Assembly (NCBI RefSeq): GCF_017498505.1
Contig: NZ_CP071798.1
Span: forward strand, 4,233,763-4,297,762
Reading direction: 5' to 3'
DNA from: Sporosarcina sp. Te-1
Lineage (GTDB): Bacteria; Bacillota; Bacilli; Bacillales_A; Planococcaceae
DNA: 64,000 bases
In this document: one piece after another, positions 27,375 through 35,841 of the stretch
Numbering within the stretch: the first letter of the stretch is position 1
Layout: the number at the start of each line of letters is the position of its first letter
The notes under the pieces: generated by a model
What the model saw: only the letters and a program-made list of their open reading frames with translations
What the model was told of the DNA's origin: nothing
The model's database searches: none
Made by a program: the position numbers and the translations under genes

Positions 27375-28624
27375 TGCGTATTTTCCTGTTGGAGTGTAAA
27401 AAGGTCATCATGTCGCCGGTCATCATCTGTTTGTTTCTCCTTTTCACTGGGTTCAATTTACTCGTCATCTTCAACTCTTCCGACCATAAAGACGAATTGA
27501 AGATGGTGAATCAAATCATTGATTTATATGGTCGGGAGATTACACCGTCATCCTTAAAGAAGTTGAAAGATGATATTCAAAACGATTTATCGAAGCTGGA
27601 GCAGTTGGCGGGGAAGCGGTACGACAGTGTGTATGATTTTCTAGAGGACTTAGATATGAAAGAGTACGAGCGCTATTCCAAACAAGAACAGGCATTTCTT
27701 TCGGATTTGCAGCTGAAGGAAATGTATGAGTCGATGGCGAGATCCATCGACGAGAATTACGAGGAAATTGACGTCGGAAAAGATGGAGAGGTCGCACTAA
27801 AGCGATATCAGCTCAGCGGTAAAGCAGCAGAGACCTATCTTGCAGAGAATGAGAAATTCGCCAAGCGCTTCGATGAAATGATACGGAACGGCGAGCATAA
27901 ACAGTGGTTTTTTGCGGGGAAAGCTTATTACATGCATACTCTCTTGTTTACCGATCTCTTCTCAAAAATGACAATTGAAATCTTGCTGCTTGTTATTCTG
28001 TCCACTACTTTTCTGGCGAATTATGAATACGAGCAGCGTACCCATCTTGTAGCTTTCGCAACACGAAGAGGCAGAAGGCTAATGAAAGATAAGCTGATGG
28101 CATCTTTGGCAACGGCCTTTGCTATCTCAGTATTGGTTCTTGGCAGTACACTCGGTGTATTTTTCACGGTGTTTGATTACTCGCATGTATGGGAGACGTC
28201 CATAAGCAGTGCGTTCAACTGGGAATACAATTTTCCAAATGTCTCTTGGTGGGATATATCTGTTGGCCAATTTCTGCTTGCTGTCATCGCGGTATTATTT
28301 TTCTCAGTCCTCCTGATCTCGGCTTTGACATTTTCAATTTCTATCTTCATAAAGAATAGTTACGTTTCGTTCTTTGTGACAGCAGCTAGCTTTATCCTGC
28401 TCTATATGCTTCCAGGTTTCATGCCGCATTCATCCAATTGGCTATTTGTCGCCGGATATACACTGCCGACACTCGTGATGGCAATACCAGGATTGTTTAT
28501 GGGAAGTAGCGGTTTGATCTTTTTTAAGAACTTCGAATGGATGACCATCTGCTCGTGGACTGCCATTACAATGATTTTACTATGTATTTCATATAGACGA
28601 TTCGCAAGATCGGATATTCAGTAA
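27374..28624 (+). CDS. ABC-2 type permease, ECF operon, first subunit
   Basis: A 416-residue membrane protein: an N-terminal helix (VIMSPVIICLFLLFTGFNLL), an extracytoplasmic stretch of about 150 charged residues, then six helices. The ATG overlaps the stop of the ATPase gene by one base. The region ANYEYEQRTHLVAFATRRGR before the helix group resembles the coupling segment of ABC-2 permeases. It pairs with the next gene. Confidence 0.8.
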   Translation: MRIFLLECKKVIMSPVIICLFLLFTGFNLLVIFNSSDHKDELKMVNQIIDLYGREITPSSLKKLKDDIQNDLSKLEQLAGKRYDSVYDFLEDLDMKEYERYSKQEQAFLSDLQLKEMYESMARSIDENYEEIDVGKDGEVALKRYQLSGKAAETYLAENEKFAKRFDEMIRNGEHKQWFFAGKAYYMHTLLFTDLFSKMTIEILLLVILSTTFLANYEYEQRTHLVAFATRRGRRLMKDKLMASLATAFAISVLVLGSTLGVFFTVFDYSHVWETSISSAFNWEYNFPNVSWWDISVGQFLLAVIAVLFFSVLLISALTFSISIFIKNSYVSFFVTAASFILLYMLPGFMPHSSNWLFVAGYTLPTLVMAIPGLFMGSSGLIFFKNFEWMTICSWTAITMILLCISYRRFARSDIQ

Positions 28625-28635
28625 GGGGGAAGACC

Positions 28636-29769
28636 ATGCAGATTTTATGGTATGAAATGAAGAAGATTCTTACATGGAAGTCGTTGTTGCTGCTTTTAAT
28701 CATCAATTGCATACTCTATTTCTTCCTCATCCATTTTTACATCAAGTATTTTCCAAACGGAAGGCCAGAGTTGGATTCCTATCGGATCGGTATTGAGATG
28801 GTCGAAAAATATGGTTCTTCTATGGATGATGAAGAATTCAAGGATTTCCTGAAAACGTATAAGGCACAGACCAAAGAAGCGGACCAATACTTACAGACGA
28901 AGAAACTGGCCGTTGCCGAAGGGTTTGACACCTATGAGAAGTTTAATACTTTCCGCTGGGACAAAGCTTCTAAGGAAGCAAATGCGTTCCGGGATCGACT
29001 ATTTTTCGAGTCAGATATCGATTTGTTTTGGGAACTGCAGGCAAGGCAATCGATAATAGGTTACTATGAGGGGAAAGAAATGTATCCAAGTGATATAACT
29101 TCTGCGCAAAAACAACGACTTGAAGAATTGGCCCAAGCGGGGATCTTTGCCACTTATCCAGAAGTAGCCATAAGAAATTTCCGAGATTATATTTCAAACG
29201 TGGCGGTGGCCATCTTGTTCAGTGTCGTGGTCGTCATGTCCCCAACGATCTTAAAGGATCGAACCAGGAAAATTGTGCCGATGCAGTATACCGCAAGAAA
29301 AGGAAGAAACTTGCTCACGACAAAACTCATAGCAGGATTGGTGTCGACCTTACTCATCATTACGGGGCTTCTTGTTATTTATATAGGCATATATACGCTC
29401 AATGACACATCCATGTTTTTCAATGTCCGAATTAACACCTTCATTGGGAATGAATCATGGTACAATCCGACATTCTTCCAGTACATCTTGTTTACCATAG
29501 GAGGCATCTATCTCGTTGGCCTCGCCTTTGGACTGGCCGCAATGAGTTTTTCGGCGATTGTCCCGAACACCCTCACATTGCTTGGTGTTCAGATTCCTTT
29601 CATTGCTGGATTTCTCATTTTCGGCTTGCACCGGTTGATCACTTATCCAATGAATATGTGGTTTCCAAAATGGCAAATGCCAGTCTTCTATGGACTGATA
29701 ATACTAAGCAGTGTCATCTTCGTCTGGTATGTCAACCGCAGGGAAAAAAAGATGGATATCAACATATGA
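28636..29769 (+). CDS. ABC-2 type permease, ECF operon, second subunit
   Basis: A 377-residue permease with the same plan as its neighbour: an N-terminal helix, a charged external domain, and a C-terminal helix group after DRTRKIVPMQYTARKGR, which aligns with the neighbour's coupling segment. It is preceded by AAGGGGGAAG. It is the last gene of the sigma-exporter operon, ending at a shared terminator. The exported substrate is unknown. Confidence 0.8.
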   Translation: MQILWYEMKKILTWKSLLLLLIINCILYFFLIHFYIKYFPNGRPELDSYRIGIEMVEKYGSSMDDEEFKDFLKTYKAQTKEADQYLQTKKLAVAEGFDTYEKFNTFRWDKASKEANAFRDRLFFESDIDLFWELQARQSIIGYYEGKEMYPSDITSAQKQRLEELAQAGIFATYPEVAIRNFRDYISNVAVAILFSVVVVMSPTILKDRTRKIVPMQYTARKGRNLLTTKLIAGLVSTLLIITGLLVIYIGIYTLNDTSMFFNVRINTFIGNESWYNPTFFQYILFTIGGIYLVGLAFGLAAMSFSAIVPNTLTLLGVQIPFIAGFLIFGLHRLITYPMNMWFPKWQMPVFYGLIILSSVIFVWYVNRREKKMDINI

Positions 29770-29808
29770 AAAAACGAGGGCTCCCTATCGCAGGATGCCC
29801 TCGTTTTC
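29770..29808. terminator. Bidirectional terminator
   Basis: AAAACGAGGGC (29771-29781) pairs with GCCCTCGTTTT (29797-29807). It serves the exporter operon on the + strand and the symporter gene on the minus strand. Confidence 0.85.
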
Positions 29809-29809
29809 G

Positions 29810-31273
29810 TCAATTTTTATTTTGGCCGGGTTTGTCCTCATAAAACACGCGGAATTTCGGATCAACCGTTCCGATATTCAAATACCTAGCCTTGTAGTCC
29901 CGCAGCAAATCGAAAAATTTCTTGCTGAGGACAAGGATGACAACCAGATTGACAAATGTCGGGATAGCGGTTGTAATGTCCGCGAAATACCAGACGATCT
30001 TTCCAGGCAGCTCATAGTAAACGGCATAAAGGACCATAAGCAAGCCCGGCAGCGGATATAGCCATTTGAAAGCGGTCAATGTGATATTCTTCACTTTTGT
30101 ATTGCCGCTCCCGGCAAATAAATGGCGGATAATGATTTCATAATACGTATACCAACCTGTCGTTGTGGTCAATCCGAAGAGGAAAACGGAGATAGTCAAA
30201 ATGATTCGTCCGACTTCTCCGACACCGGACTCAAAAGCAGCCAATGTCAATGCAGCGCCATCCATCCCGGAAGACCATACGCCTGTAATGATGATCGTCA
30301 AAGCAGTCATTGTGCAAATCACGATCGTATCAAGGAATACTTCGACGGCTCCCCACATCCCTTGCTTGACAGGATGATCGGTTTTAGCGGTCGAGTGAAT
30401 CATCGGAGAAGTCCCCCAGCCCGCTTCATTACTGTAAACGGCGCGTGAAACGCCAATCCGGATCACTTGCGCAATGGCGGCTCCGGTAAAACCACCTACT
30501 GCAGCGGTTCCATTGAAAGCGCTGTCCAATATCAGTCCGAGCACTGGAACGATTTCGCTATAGTTCTTAAAAATAATAAAAAGAGAACAAACGATATAAA
30601 AGACACCCATGAACGGGATTAACAGAGAAGCAATTTCTCCAATTCTTTTAATGCCCCCGTAAATGATGATATAAATTAAAAAAACATAGATAAGTGAAGC
30701 GGGAATCATTCCCATAGAAAAGGTGGAACTGACCGCTTCTGAGACTGTGTAATTTTGCAGTGTGATGATAAAGGTGATGAAAATACCAAAGCCGAATAGA
30801 AAGGCGGGAATTTTCCAGTATTTAAATTTCTTTTCCACACCAAGCCCTTTTTCCATGTAATAGGTCGGTCCTCCGTACGGGTTTCCTTCTTCATCGGTAT
30901 TCCGATAGTGGACAGACAGCGAGACTTCCACCGCTTTCGTTATCATTCCTAACAAGGCCGTCACCCATAACCAGAAAACGGCTCCCGGTCCGCCGACTGC
31001 GATTGCGGTAGCAACCCCGCCGATATTTCCGACGCCTATACTGCCCCCTACTGCGGTGCTGACCGCTTGAAATGGAGTCAAAATTCCTTTCGTATCTTCC
31101 GACTTATCCTTTCTCTTAAATAAAAGTCCGAAAGTCGATTTGAAAATATGAGGTAAAAATATTATTTGAAAGAACTTGCTCCCAATAGTAAAATACACAC
31201 CAACAAACAGTACTGTAAAGATAAGCGGCAGCCCCCACAGCCAATCTGCTACAGTCTCTAATAATTTCCCCAA
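29810..31273 (-). CDS. Sodium:alanine symporter family protein (AGCS)
   Basis: An amino acid carrier of 487 residues that imports alanine, glycine or related amino acids with Na+. It has GTKGILTPFQAVSTAVGGSI-type core sequence near residue 60, ANGVGGVATA-like glycine-rich helices (here GVGNIGGVATAIAVGG) and the strongly conserved VYSNEAGWGTSPMIHSTAKT (about 281-300). The start is TTG at 31273, supported by AAAGGAGG just upstream. It stands alone between terminators. Confidence 0.92.
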   Translation of the reverse strand: MGKLLETVADWLWGLPLIFTVLFVGVYFTIGSKFFQIIFLPHIFKSTFGLLFKRKDKSEDTKGILTPFQAVSTAVGGSIGVGNIGGVATAIAVGGPGAVFWLWVTALLGMITKAVEVSLSVHYRNTDEEGNPYGGPTYYMEKGLGVEKKFKYWKIPAFLFGFGIFITFIITLQNYTVSEAVSSTFSMGMIPASLIYVFLIYIIIYGGIKRIGEIASLLIPFMGVFYIVCSLFIIFKNYSEIVPVLGLILDSAFNGTAAVGGFTGAAIAQVIRIGVSRAVYSNEAGWGTSPMIHSTAKTDHPVKQGMWGAVEVFLDTIVICTMTALTIIITGVWSSGMDGAALTLAAFESGVGEVGRIILTISVFLFGLTTTTGWYTYYEIIIRHLFAGSGNTKVKNITLTAFKWLYPLPGLLMVLYAVYYELPGKIVWYFADITTAIPTFVNLVVILVLSKKFFDLLRDYKARYLNIGTVDPKFRVFYEDKPGQNKN

Positions 31274-31451
31274 CTTGCCCCCTCCTTTATTTGCTATCTT
31301 TTCCTGTTCCCTTACTTGCTGGCTTAGAAACTACTAAATTATCGCAAGAGTATAAATTGTTACCGAAGAACTTTAACAAAGAATTTACATAATTCTTTTG
31401 TCCTAGCCTTTACAATGACATTAGACCAGTTAATGAGGGGGACACCAGGAC

Positions 31452-33149
31452 ATGCGTATCACGATTGGAAGAAAACTTTGGTTTGGATTTACATCAATCC
31501 TTATCCTCGTTTTAATTGCCGGTGGGGCAGGACTTTGGGGACTGATGAAAGTGAATTTGGAATATGACTATTTAATCAATGATAAAATTCGGAAGGTGAT
31601 TCTATTCGAACAATTACTATCCGATCAAAATGAGGATGCTAAAAATATCAGGGGATATATTATCTACCAAGAAGCTTCTTACGTGGAGAGACGCAATGAG
31701 ATCATGGTTTCAATAAAAAGCAAACTGAAAGAGCTAAATACTTTGGTGAAAACGCCCTCTGCCCGCGAGCTGCTTGCCCAGGTTACCGAAACCTCCAAAA
31801 GCTATGAGCAGATCAGCGAACTGATTATTCGGGATGTCGAGGAGGGAAAGATGGAAAGTGCGATGAGTTTAGCGAAGGAAGGCGCATTCTATCAAGAAGA
31901 GATTACTAAAAACCTTCTATTATTAATAGAACATCAGAATAATCAGCAGGCAAAAACAGAGAAAGAATTGAGTCGTGTTGTATACATGACACGAATGCTG
32001 ATTATCGCTCTCATGATAATTACTTTTGCAGCTAGTCTAAGTATAGCGAGTGTGATTAGTCGATCTGTTACAAAACCGGTCAGTACTCTCACTGCGGCTA
32101 TTAAACGAATGGCTGCAGGTGATTTCACAATGGAACCGATTAACATACGGAATAGAGATGAAATAGGTGTTATGGCAATTGCCTTTAATCAAATGGTAAG
32201 CGATCTTCAACATATCATTGCGTCTGTTCTAAAAACTTCTTCTACGTTAGCTGTTCAAGCAGAAGAATTGTCTGCGAGCGCTGAAGAAAGCTTGGCCGCA
32301 TCTGAAACAGTCGCCACAGTGACAGAGCGAAATTTGAGTGTCAGTGAGAAGCAAATAGATACGTTGAGGAAATCCAATCAGTCGATGGAGAAGTTGACGA
32401 AAGGTATTGGTCAAATCACAACCGATAACGAAGGGATGCAAGTCACTTCACTGGCTGTGAAAGCAAATGTGAAGGAAGGCGTCACTAGTATGGAGCGCTT
32501 TATAACACAGATGGAAACAATTCAGAAAACAATGGTGCAATCCGCTTCACTCATCACAGAGATGGCCGCCCATTCATCGCAGATCAGTAAAGTGACGTCA
32601 TTATTATCAACGATCGCGGAACAGACCAATTTATTGGCTCTAAATGCTGCAATTGAAGCGGCTCGGGCTGGGGGACATGGGAAGGGTTTCGCTGTCGTTG
32701 CGGAAGAAGTTCGGCTGTTAGCAATCCAATCGAAACAATCTGCAGGTGAGATCACTTGGATTGTAAATAAAATTATTGTTGATATAGAGCAGGCCGTAGC
32801 CAGTGTGAAAGAAGGGAATGAACAGTTAGGAAAAGGGCAGGAGATCGCGTATAAGACCCAGGAAGTGTTGAAACGGATTGAATATGCAACGAAAGAGATG
32901 GAAATGAAAACAAATGCGATCTCGCTTGCTATCAAGCAAACGAACACATTGACCGAACGAGTGGCAGAGGGTTCATCGGAAGTCGAACGACTATCTAGTC
33001 AAGTCGCCGTAGAAGCGCAATCTGCAAGTGCAGCGACGGAAGAGCAGCTGTCCGTGACAGAAGAAATAACCTCGAATGCGTTACTAGTCGCTGAAATTGC
33101 GGAAAATTTGAAGATAGAAGTGGAGCATTTCACAATAAGAGATTGCTAG
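31452..33149 (+). CDS. Methyl-accepting chemotaxis protein (third paralogue)
   Basis: A 565-residue receptor of the same type as those at 18944 and 20833: TM1 (about 10-30), four-helix-bundle sensor domain with QNEDAKNIRGYIIYQE, TM2, HAMP (SRSVTKPVSTLTAAIKRMA) and the signalling tip [20 protein letters not shown]. The tip carries GGH where the paralogues have GEH, and the neighbouring VRLLAIQSKQSA differs from [12 protein letters not shown], so this copy has drifted. The start follows TGAGGGGGA. Confidence 0.92.
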   Translation: MRITIGRKLWFGFTSILILVLIAGGAGLWGLMKVNLEYDYLINDKIRKVILFEQLLSDQNEDAKNIRGYIIYQEASYVERRNEIMVSIKSKLKELNTLVKTPSARELLAQVTETSKSYEQISELIIRDVEEGKMESAMSLAKEGAFYQEEITKNLLLLIEHQNNQQAKTEKELSRVVYMTRMLIIALMIITFAASLSIASVISRSVTKPVSTLTAAIKRMAAGDFTMEPINIRNRDEIGVMAIAFNQMVSDLQHIIASVLKTSSTLAVQAEELSASAEESLAASETVATVTERNLSVSEKQIDTLRKSNQSMEKLTKGIGQITTDNEGMQVTSLAVKANVKEGVTSMERFITQMETIQKTMVQSASLITEMAAHSSQISKVTSLLSTIAEQTNLLALNAAIEAARAGGHGKGFAVVAEEVRLLAIQSKQSAGEITWIVNKIIVDIEQAVASVKEGNEQLGKGQEIAYKTQEVLKRIEYATKEMEMKTNAISLAIKQTNTLTERVAEGSSEVERLSSQVAVEAQSASAATEEQLSVTEEITSNALLVAEIAENLKIEVEHFTIRDC

Positions 33150-33208
33150 GGGGAGGAATCTATGTAAAAATAAAAGTCACTTTTACTAAACAGGATGGGG
33201 GAAGAGTT

Positions 33209-33652
33209 ATGGTGCAGTTTGAATATGTTTGGGGATTACCTGAAGCGGATGTGTTGGAGAAAATTAGACCTTTGCATCAGCAAATTTTTGAAAATGCGGA
33301 TGAGTTTTTCAAGAAAATGAAGGAGAGGAATCATCTCCTCACGATTATTGCCTTGGAAAATAATAGAGTGGTCGGTTATAAAGTAGGCTATGCTTTGTCG
33401 GATAAAGCCTATTATAGCTGGTATGGCGCAGTGGATGAAGCCTGTCGCGGGAGAGGGATAGCCGCCAAGCTGATGGATATCCAACATGATCTTGTAAAAG
33501 AAGCAGGATATCGAACAATCCAGACGAATACTCGAAACATGTGGCGGGCGATGCTCATCTTGAATATTAAAAAAGGATTTGACGTGAAAGAGACGTTTGT
33601 GGACGATGAGGGGATTCATCGAATTATATTACATAAACAACTCAAATCATAA
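33209..33652 (+). CDS. GNAT family acetyltransferase
   Basis: A 147-residue GNAT protein. The acyl-CoA-binding motif CRGRGIAAKLMD (about 78-89) is intact, followed by the typical TNTRNMWRAMLILNIKKGF. ATG 33209 is chosen behind GGGGGAAG; upstream in-frame codons overlap the chemoreceptor gene and lack a good site. The substrate is unknown. It may be co-transcribed with the chemoreceptor because no terminator separates them. Confidence 0.85.
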   Translation: MVQFEYVWGLPEADVLEKIRPLHQQIFENADEFFKKMKERNHLLTIIALENNRVVGYKVGYALSDKAYYSWYGAVDEACRGRGIAAKLMDIQHDLVKEAGYRTIQTNTRNMWRAMLILNIKKGFDVKETFVDDEGIHRIILHKQLKS

Positions 33653-33741
33653 GTATTTATTATGACTTTAGTTAAAAACTATCTAATTTCCTTATAGGAA
33701 ATAGCGGCGTATACTAGATATAGAAGCAGGGGGTGTATAGA

Positions 33742-34476
33742 TTGGACTACCTGATACTCTTCTTAATCGGTGTCGCCGCTACGACAATCGGGACGTTGGC
33801 TGGTGGGGGCGGTTTGATTAGCCTGCCAGCCATGCTTTTATTAGGAGTGCCGATACATTCGGCTATTGGTGCCAATAAAGTTTCAAACACAATCAGTTCT
33901 TTTTCCAGCTTTTTCGTCCTGTTGAAGCATAAACGGATTTCTCTACGGGAATCGTTTTGGATCATTCCTGTAAGCTTGTTCGGTGGAGTGAGTGGGGGAT
34001 TTTTGGCAACCAGACTAACTGACCAACAACTCTCCTTCTTTGCCATTGGCCTGTTGCTTTTTGCATTCCTGACTTCCTTCATTGGTAAAGGAGATTTTTC
34101 AGGAGATAAGAAGTTGAGCGCTAATCGGATCAGCATCCCTGGATTATATGGGATCGGCATCTATGACGGCCTGTTCGGTCCGGGACAAGGGACGTTAATG
34201 CTCTATTTGTTCGGCTATCTAGAAGTCGCTTACATCCGAGCGGTCGGATACGTACGTTTGGCCACCTTTGCAAGCTGCTTTGGGGCCGCCATAACGTATA
34301 TAGCTGCCGGGAAAATCTTATGGCCGCTAACGATCATGCTTTTGCTCGGATCAGTTACGGGTGCTCAAGTCGGTGTACGGCTTGCTGAAAAATTGAAACC
34401 AGCTTATGTCAAGCCACTTTTGCGCATCGTTACGGTAGCCTTGATTGTCCAGATTGTTTGGGATCATTTTCAATAG
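33742..34476 (+). CDS. TSUP (TauE/SafE) family permease
   Basis: A membrane protein of 244 residues with eight hydrophobic segments and the TSUP signatures GTLAGGGGLISLPAML (near the N terminus) and YDGLFGPGQGTLM (about 139-151). Relatives export sulfite, sulfoacetate or other sulfur-containing anions. TTG 33742 is preferred because the GGGGG-rich site at 33729-33733 is well spaced; an in-frame GTG at 33733 overlaps it. It is monocistronic with a strong terminator. Confidence 0.85.
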   Translation: MDYLILFLIGVAATTIGTLAGGGGLISLPAMLLLGVPIHSAIGANKVSNTISSFSSFFVLLKHKRISLRESFWIIPVSLFGGVSGGFLATRLTDQQLSFFAIGLLLFAFLTSFIGKGDFSGDKKLSANRISIPGLYGIGIYDGLFGPGQGTLMLYLFGYLEVAYIRAVGYVRLATFASCFGAAITYIAAGKILWPLTIMLLLGSVTGAQVGVRLAEKLKPAYVKPLLRIVTVALIVQIVWDHFQ

Positions 34477-34536
34477 AAATGCTCCTTATCTGATGGAAGG
34501 GCTAGATGACAATGCTCTTTCTTAAACGAATGAATT

Positions 34537-34584
34537 GCCGGAATGGTTTTCTCTCCTTATATAAGAAAACCATTCCGGCGTTTT
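34537..34584 (+). terminator. Terminator after the TSUP permease gene
   Basis: A 16-bp perfect stem (34537-34552 with 34564-34579) is followed by GTTTTG. Confidence 0.8.
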
Positions 34585-34963
34585 GTTTCCAGCGGATTGA
34601 TGTTTGCTTCGGCCTCAGTACGCCTGCTTTCCAAAAAAGTGAAAGGAGAGACTTTCCCCCAATGTCTCTATCGGTTCATCTGTCATGAAGCCAAGTTCAT
34701 TGGTTCAAATAAAATTCCATTCATTGCCTGAAAATAGAGAGCACGACAATCGACCTATTAAAACCCGAGTTAGGCAAACATGTCTTCTTAATCCGCTCAA
34801 TCACTTATTCAATTCCTCTCGTCCTTAACACGAAAGGCTACATGGTGTACACTGCTATCCGAATCTTCCGCCGGCAAGTTAATGAGGCTCAATCCCAAGC
34901 TTCGGCGCCTGTACCACCGTCTCCGTCCGTCAATCCCTTTTACGTTCGTACGTCGGACTCCTT
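34585..34963 (-). pseudogene. Decayed ring-cleaving dioxygenase (glyoxalase family), C-terminal part
   Basis: The minus strand contains pieces of a glyoxalase-type ring-cleaving dioxygenase (MhqA/MhqO/YfiE group) in the correct order but in different frames. They are VHHVAFRVKDE (about 34847-34815), IKKTCLPNSGF, GFMTDEPIETLGES (34692-34651) and RTEAEANINPLE (34622-34587). These match the usual ending of the family, ...HHVAFRV.D..., ...GFATDEPLETLGE..., R..EIEA.LPPLE. Several stops and frameshifts lie between them, and the N-terminal half is missing. It is a dead gene; the call rests on recognition by eye. Confidence 0.75.
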
Positions 34964-35096
34964 CATTCTAAACTATCTTGAATTGAAATAAGATTCATTG
35001 TCATTTGTCTAGAAAGTGTTTCGCTGTCTGCTGGAATGAGTGACATCTGGGTGAATGCGGACATAAGGTAAGAAAGAATAAAAAAGGAGATGGCAT

Positions 35097-35495
35097 ATGC
35101 AAGATTACCATTTGCAACAACCTTATGATGGAGCAGGATATCTCTATCCCTATGAGCAAGGGATGTCGCAATTGAACGATCAGAGAAGAAGAGAGGATGA
35201 AAATAGCCATGGACATACACATGCGCATTCTGGTGCAACGACTTGCCAAGAAGGCCATGTCCATCTACATCCTGGAGTAACGAGTATACCAATTGACACA
35301 ACTCATGGACATATACACTATATGAGCGGGAACACAACATTTGACGACGGTCATATCCATCAATATGAAACATACACCAGTTTGCCAATCCCATTGCCGG
35401 GCGGCTATCACACCCACTATGTAGAAATCCGAACAACAGAAGATGATGGACATACACATATTATAAAAGGCTATACGGAGCCATCCAAAACATAG
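35097..35495 (+). CDS. ymaF: YmaF family His-rich protein
   Basis: A 132-residue soluble protein built from repeats of the pattern GH.H...G.T (for example SHGHTHAHSGATT, EGHVHLHPGVTS, THGHIHYMSGNTT, DGHIHQYETYTS and DGHTHIIKGYT). This is the YmaF family, of unknown function; the many HxH pairs suggest metal binding. AAAAGGAGATGG precedes the ATG. It lies tail to tail with the spore gene sspH. A role in spores is possible but not shown. Confidence 0.88.
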   Translation: MQDYHLQQPYDGAGYLYPYEQGMSQLNDQRRREDENSHGHTHAHSGATTCQEGHVHLHPGVTSIPIDTTHGHIHYMSGNTTFDDGHIHQYETYTSLPIPLPGGYHTHYVEIRTTEDDGHTHIIKGYTEPSKT

Positions 35496-35497
35496 TG

Positions 35498-35523
35498 GCG
35501 TGCCTGCGTTGCTGCAGGCACGC
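35498..35523. terminator. Hairpin between ymaF and sspH
   Basis: GCGTGCCTGC (35498-35507) pairs perfectly with GCAGGCACGC (35514-35523). No T-run follows on either strand, so termination strength is doubtful. Confidence 0.45.
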
Positions 35524-35527
35524 TCCG

Positions 35528-35707
35528 CTATTCCTCTTTCAACTCCGAAATGGCAACTTCCGATCGTTCCTCCATAGACTGGCGCAAATGCACGGTGGCC
35601 GTCCGATCATCTTCATGCACCTTATCAATCCAGATGGAGACACCGTTATAACTCACTTCAATATCGTCCGGAGAAGAAACGATCTGCCTAGCACGAGTAC
35701 TGTCCAC
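35528..35707 (-). CDS. sspH: H-type small acid-soluble spore protein
   Basis: A short gene of 59 codons plus stop, starting with GTG at 35707. The product begins MDSTRARQIVSSPDDIEVSY, continues with NGVSIWIDKVHEDDRTATVH and ends EVAISELKEE. It aligns along its whole length with SspH of B. subtilis (RA..IV.SPD...V.YNGV.I.I..V.E...TA...). GGAGGG lies 6 bases before the start (35713-35718), and a sigma-G-type promoter precedes it. SspH is made in the forespore and found in the spore core, so the organism forms endospores. Confidence 0.9.
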   Translation of the reverse strand: MDSTRARQIVSSPDDIEVSYNGVSIWIDKVHEDDRTATVHLRQSMEERSEVAISELKEE

Positions 35708-35731
35708 ATATATCCCTCCTGTCTTCCACAG

Positions 35732-35760
35732 TAGTATGGTACAAATTTGGGTCGGAATAC
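35732..35760 (-). promoter_or_regulatory. Probable sigma-G promoter of sspH
   Basis: On the minus strand, GTATT (35760-35756) and CATACTA (35738-35732) are 17 bases apart. The -10 box fits the forespore sigma-G consensus CATWHTA exactly; the -35 box agrees with GHATR at four of five positions. It lies about 25 bases before the sspH start. Confidence 0.6.
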
Positions 35761-35841
35761 ATCGTGAGTATGCAGGACGGAAGATTCGGGTATAGGTAAA
35801 CAGAAGTGCAGGTTCTATGTAATGGTAAAGAAGGTGAAGTC

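Noticed and set aside
34963..35457. Minus-strand reading frame opposite ymaF
   Set aside because: It is rich in Cys and His because it mirrors the GHxH repeats of ymaF, and it has no ribosome binding site.
35495..35734. Plus-strand reading frame opposite sspH
   Set aside because: It is the shadow of the sspH gene, which has family similarity, a ribosome binding site and a promoter.
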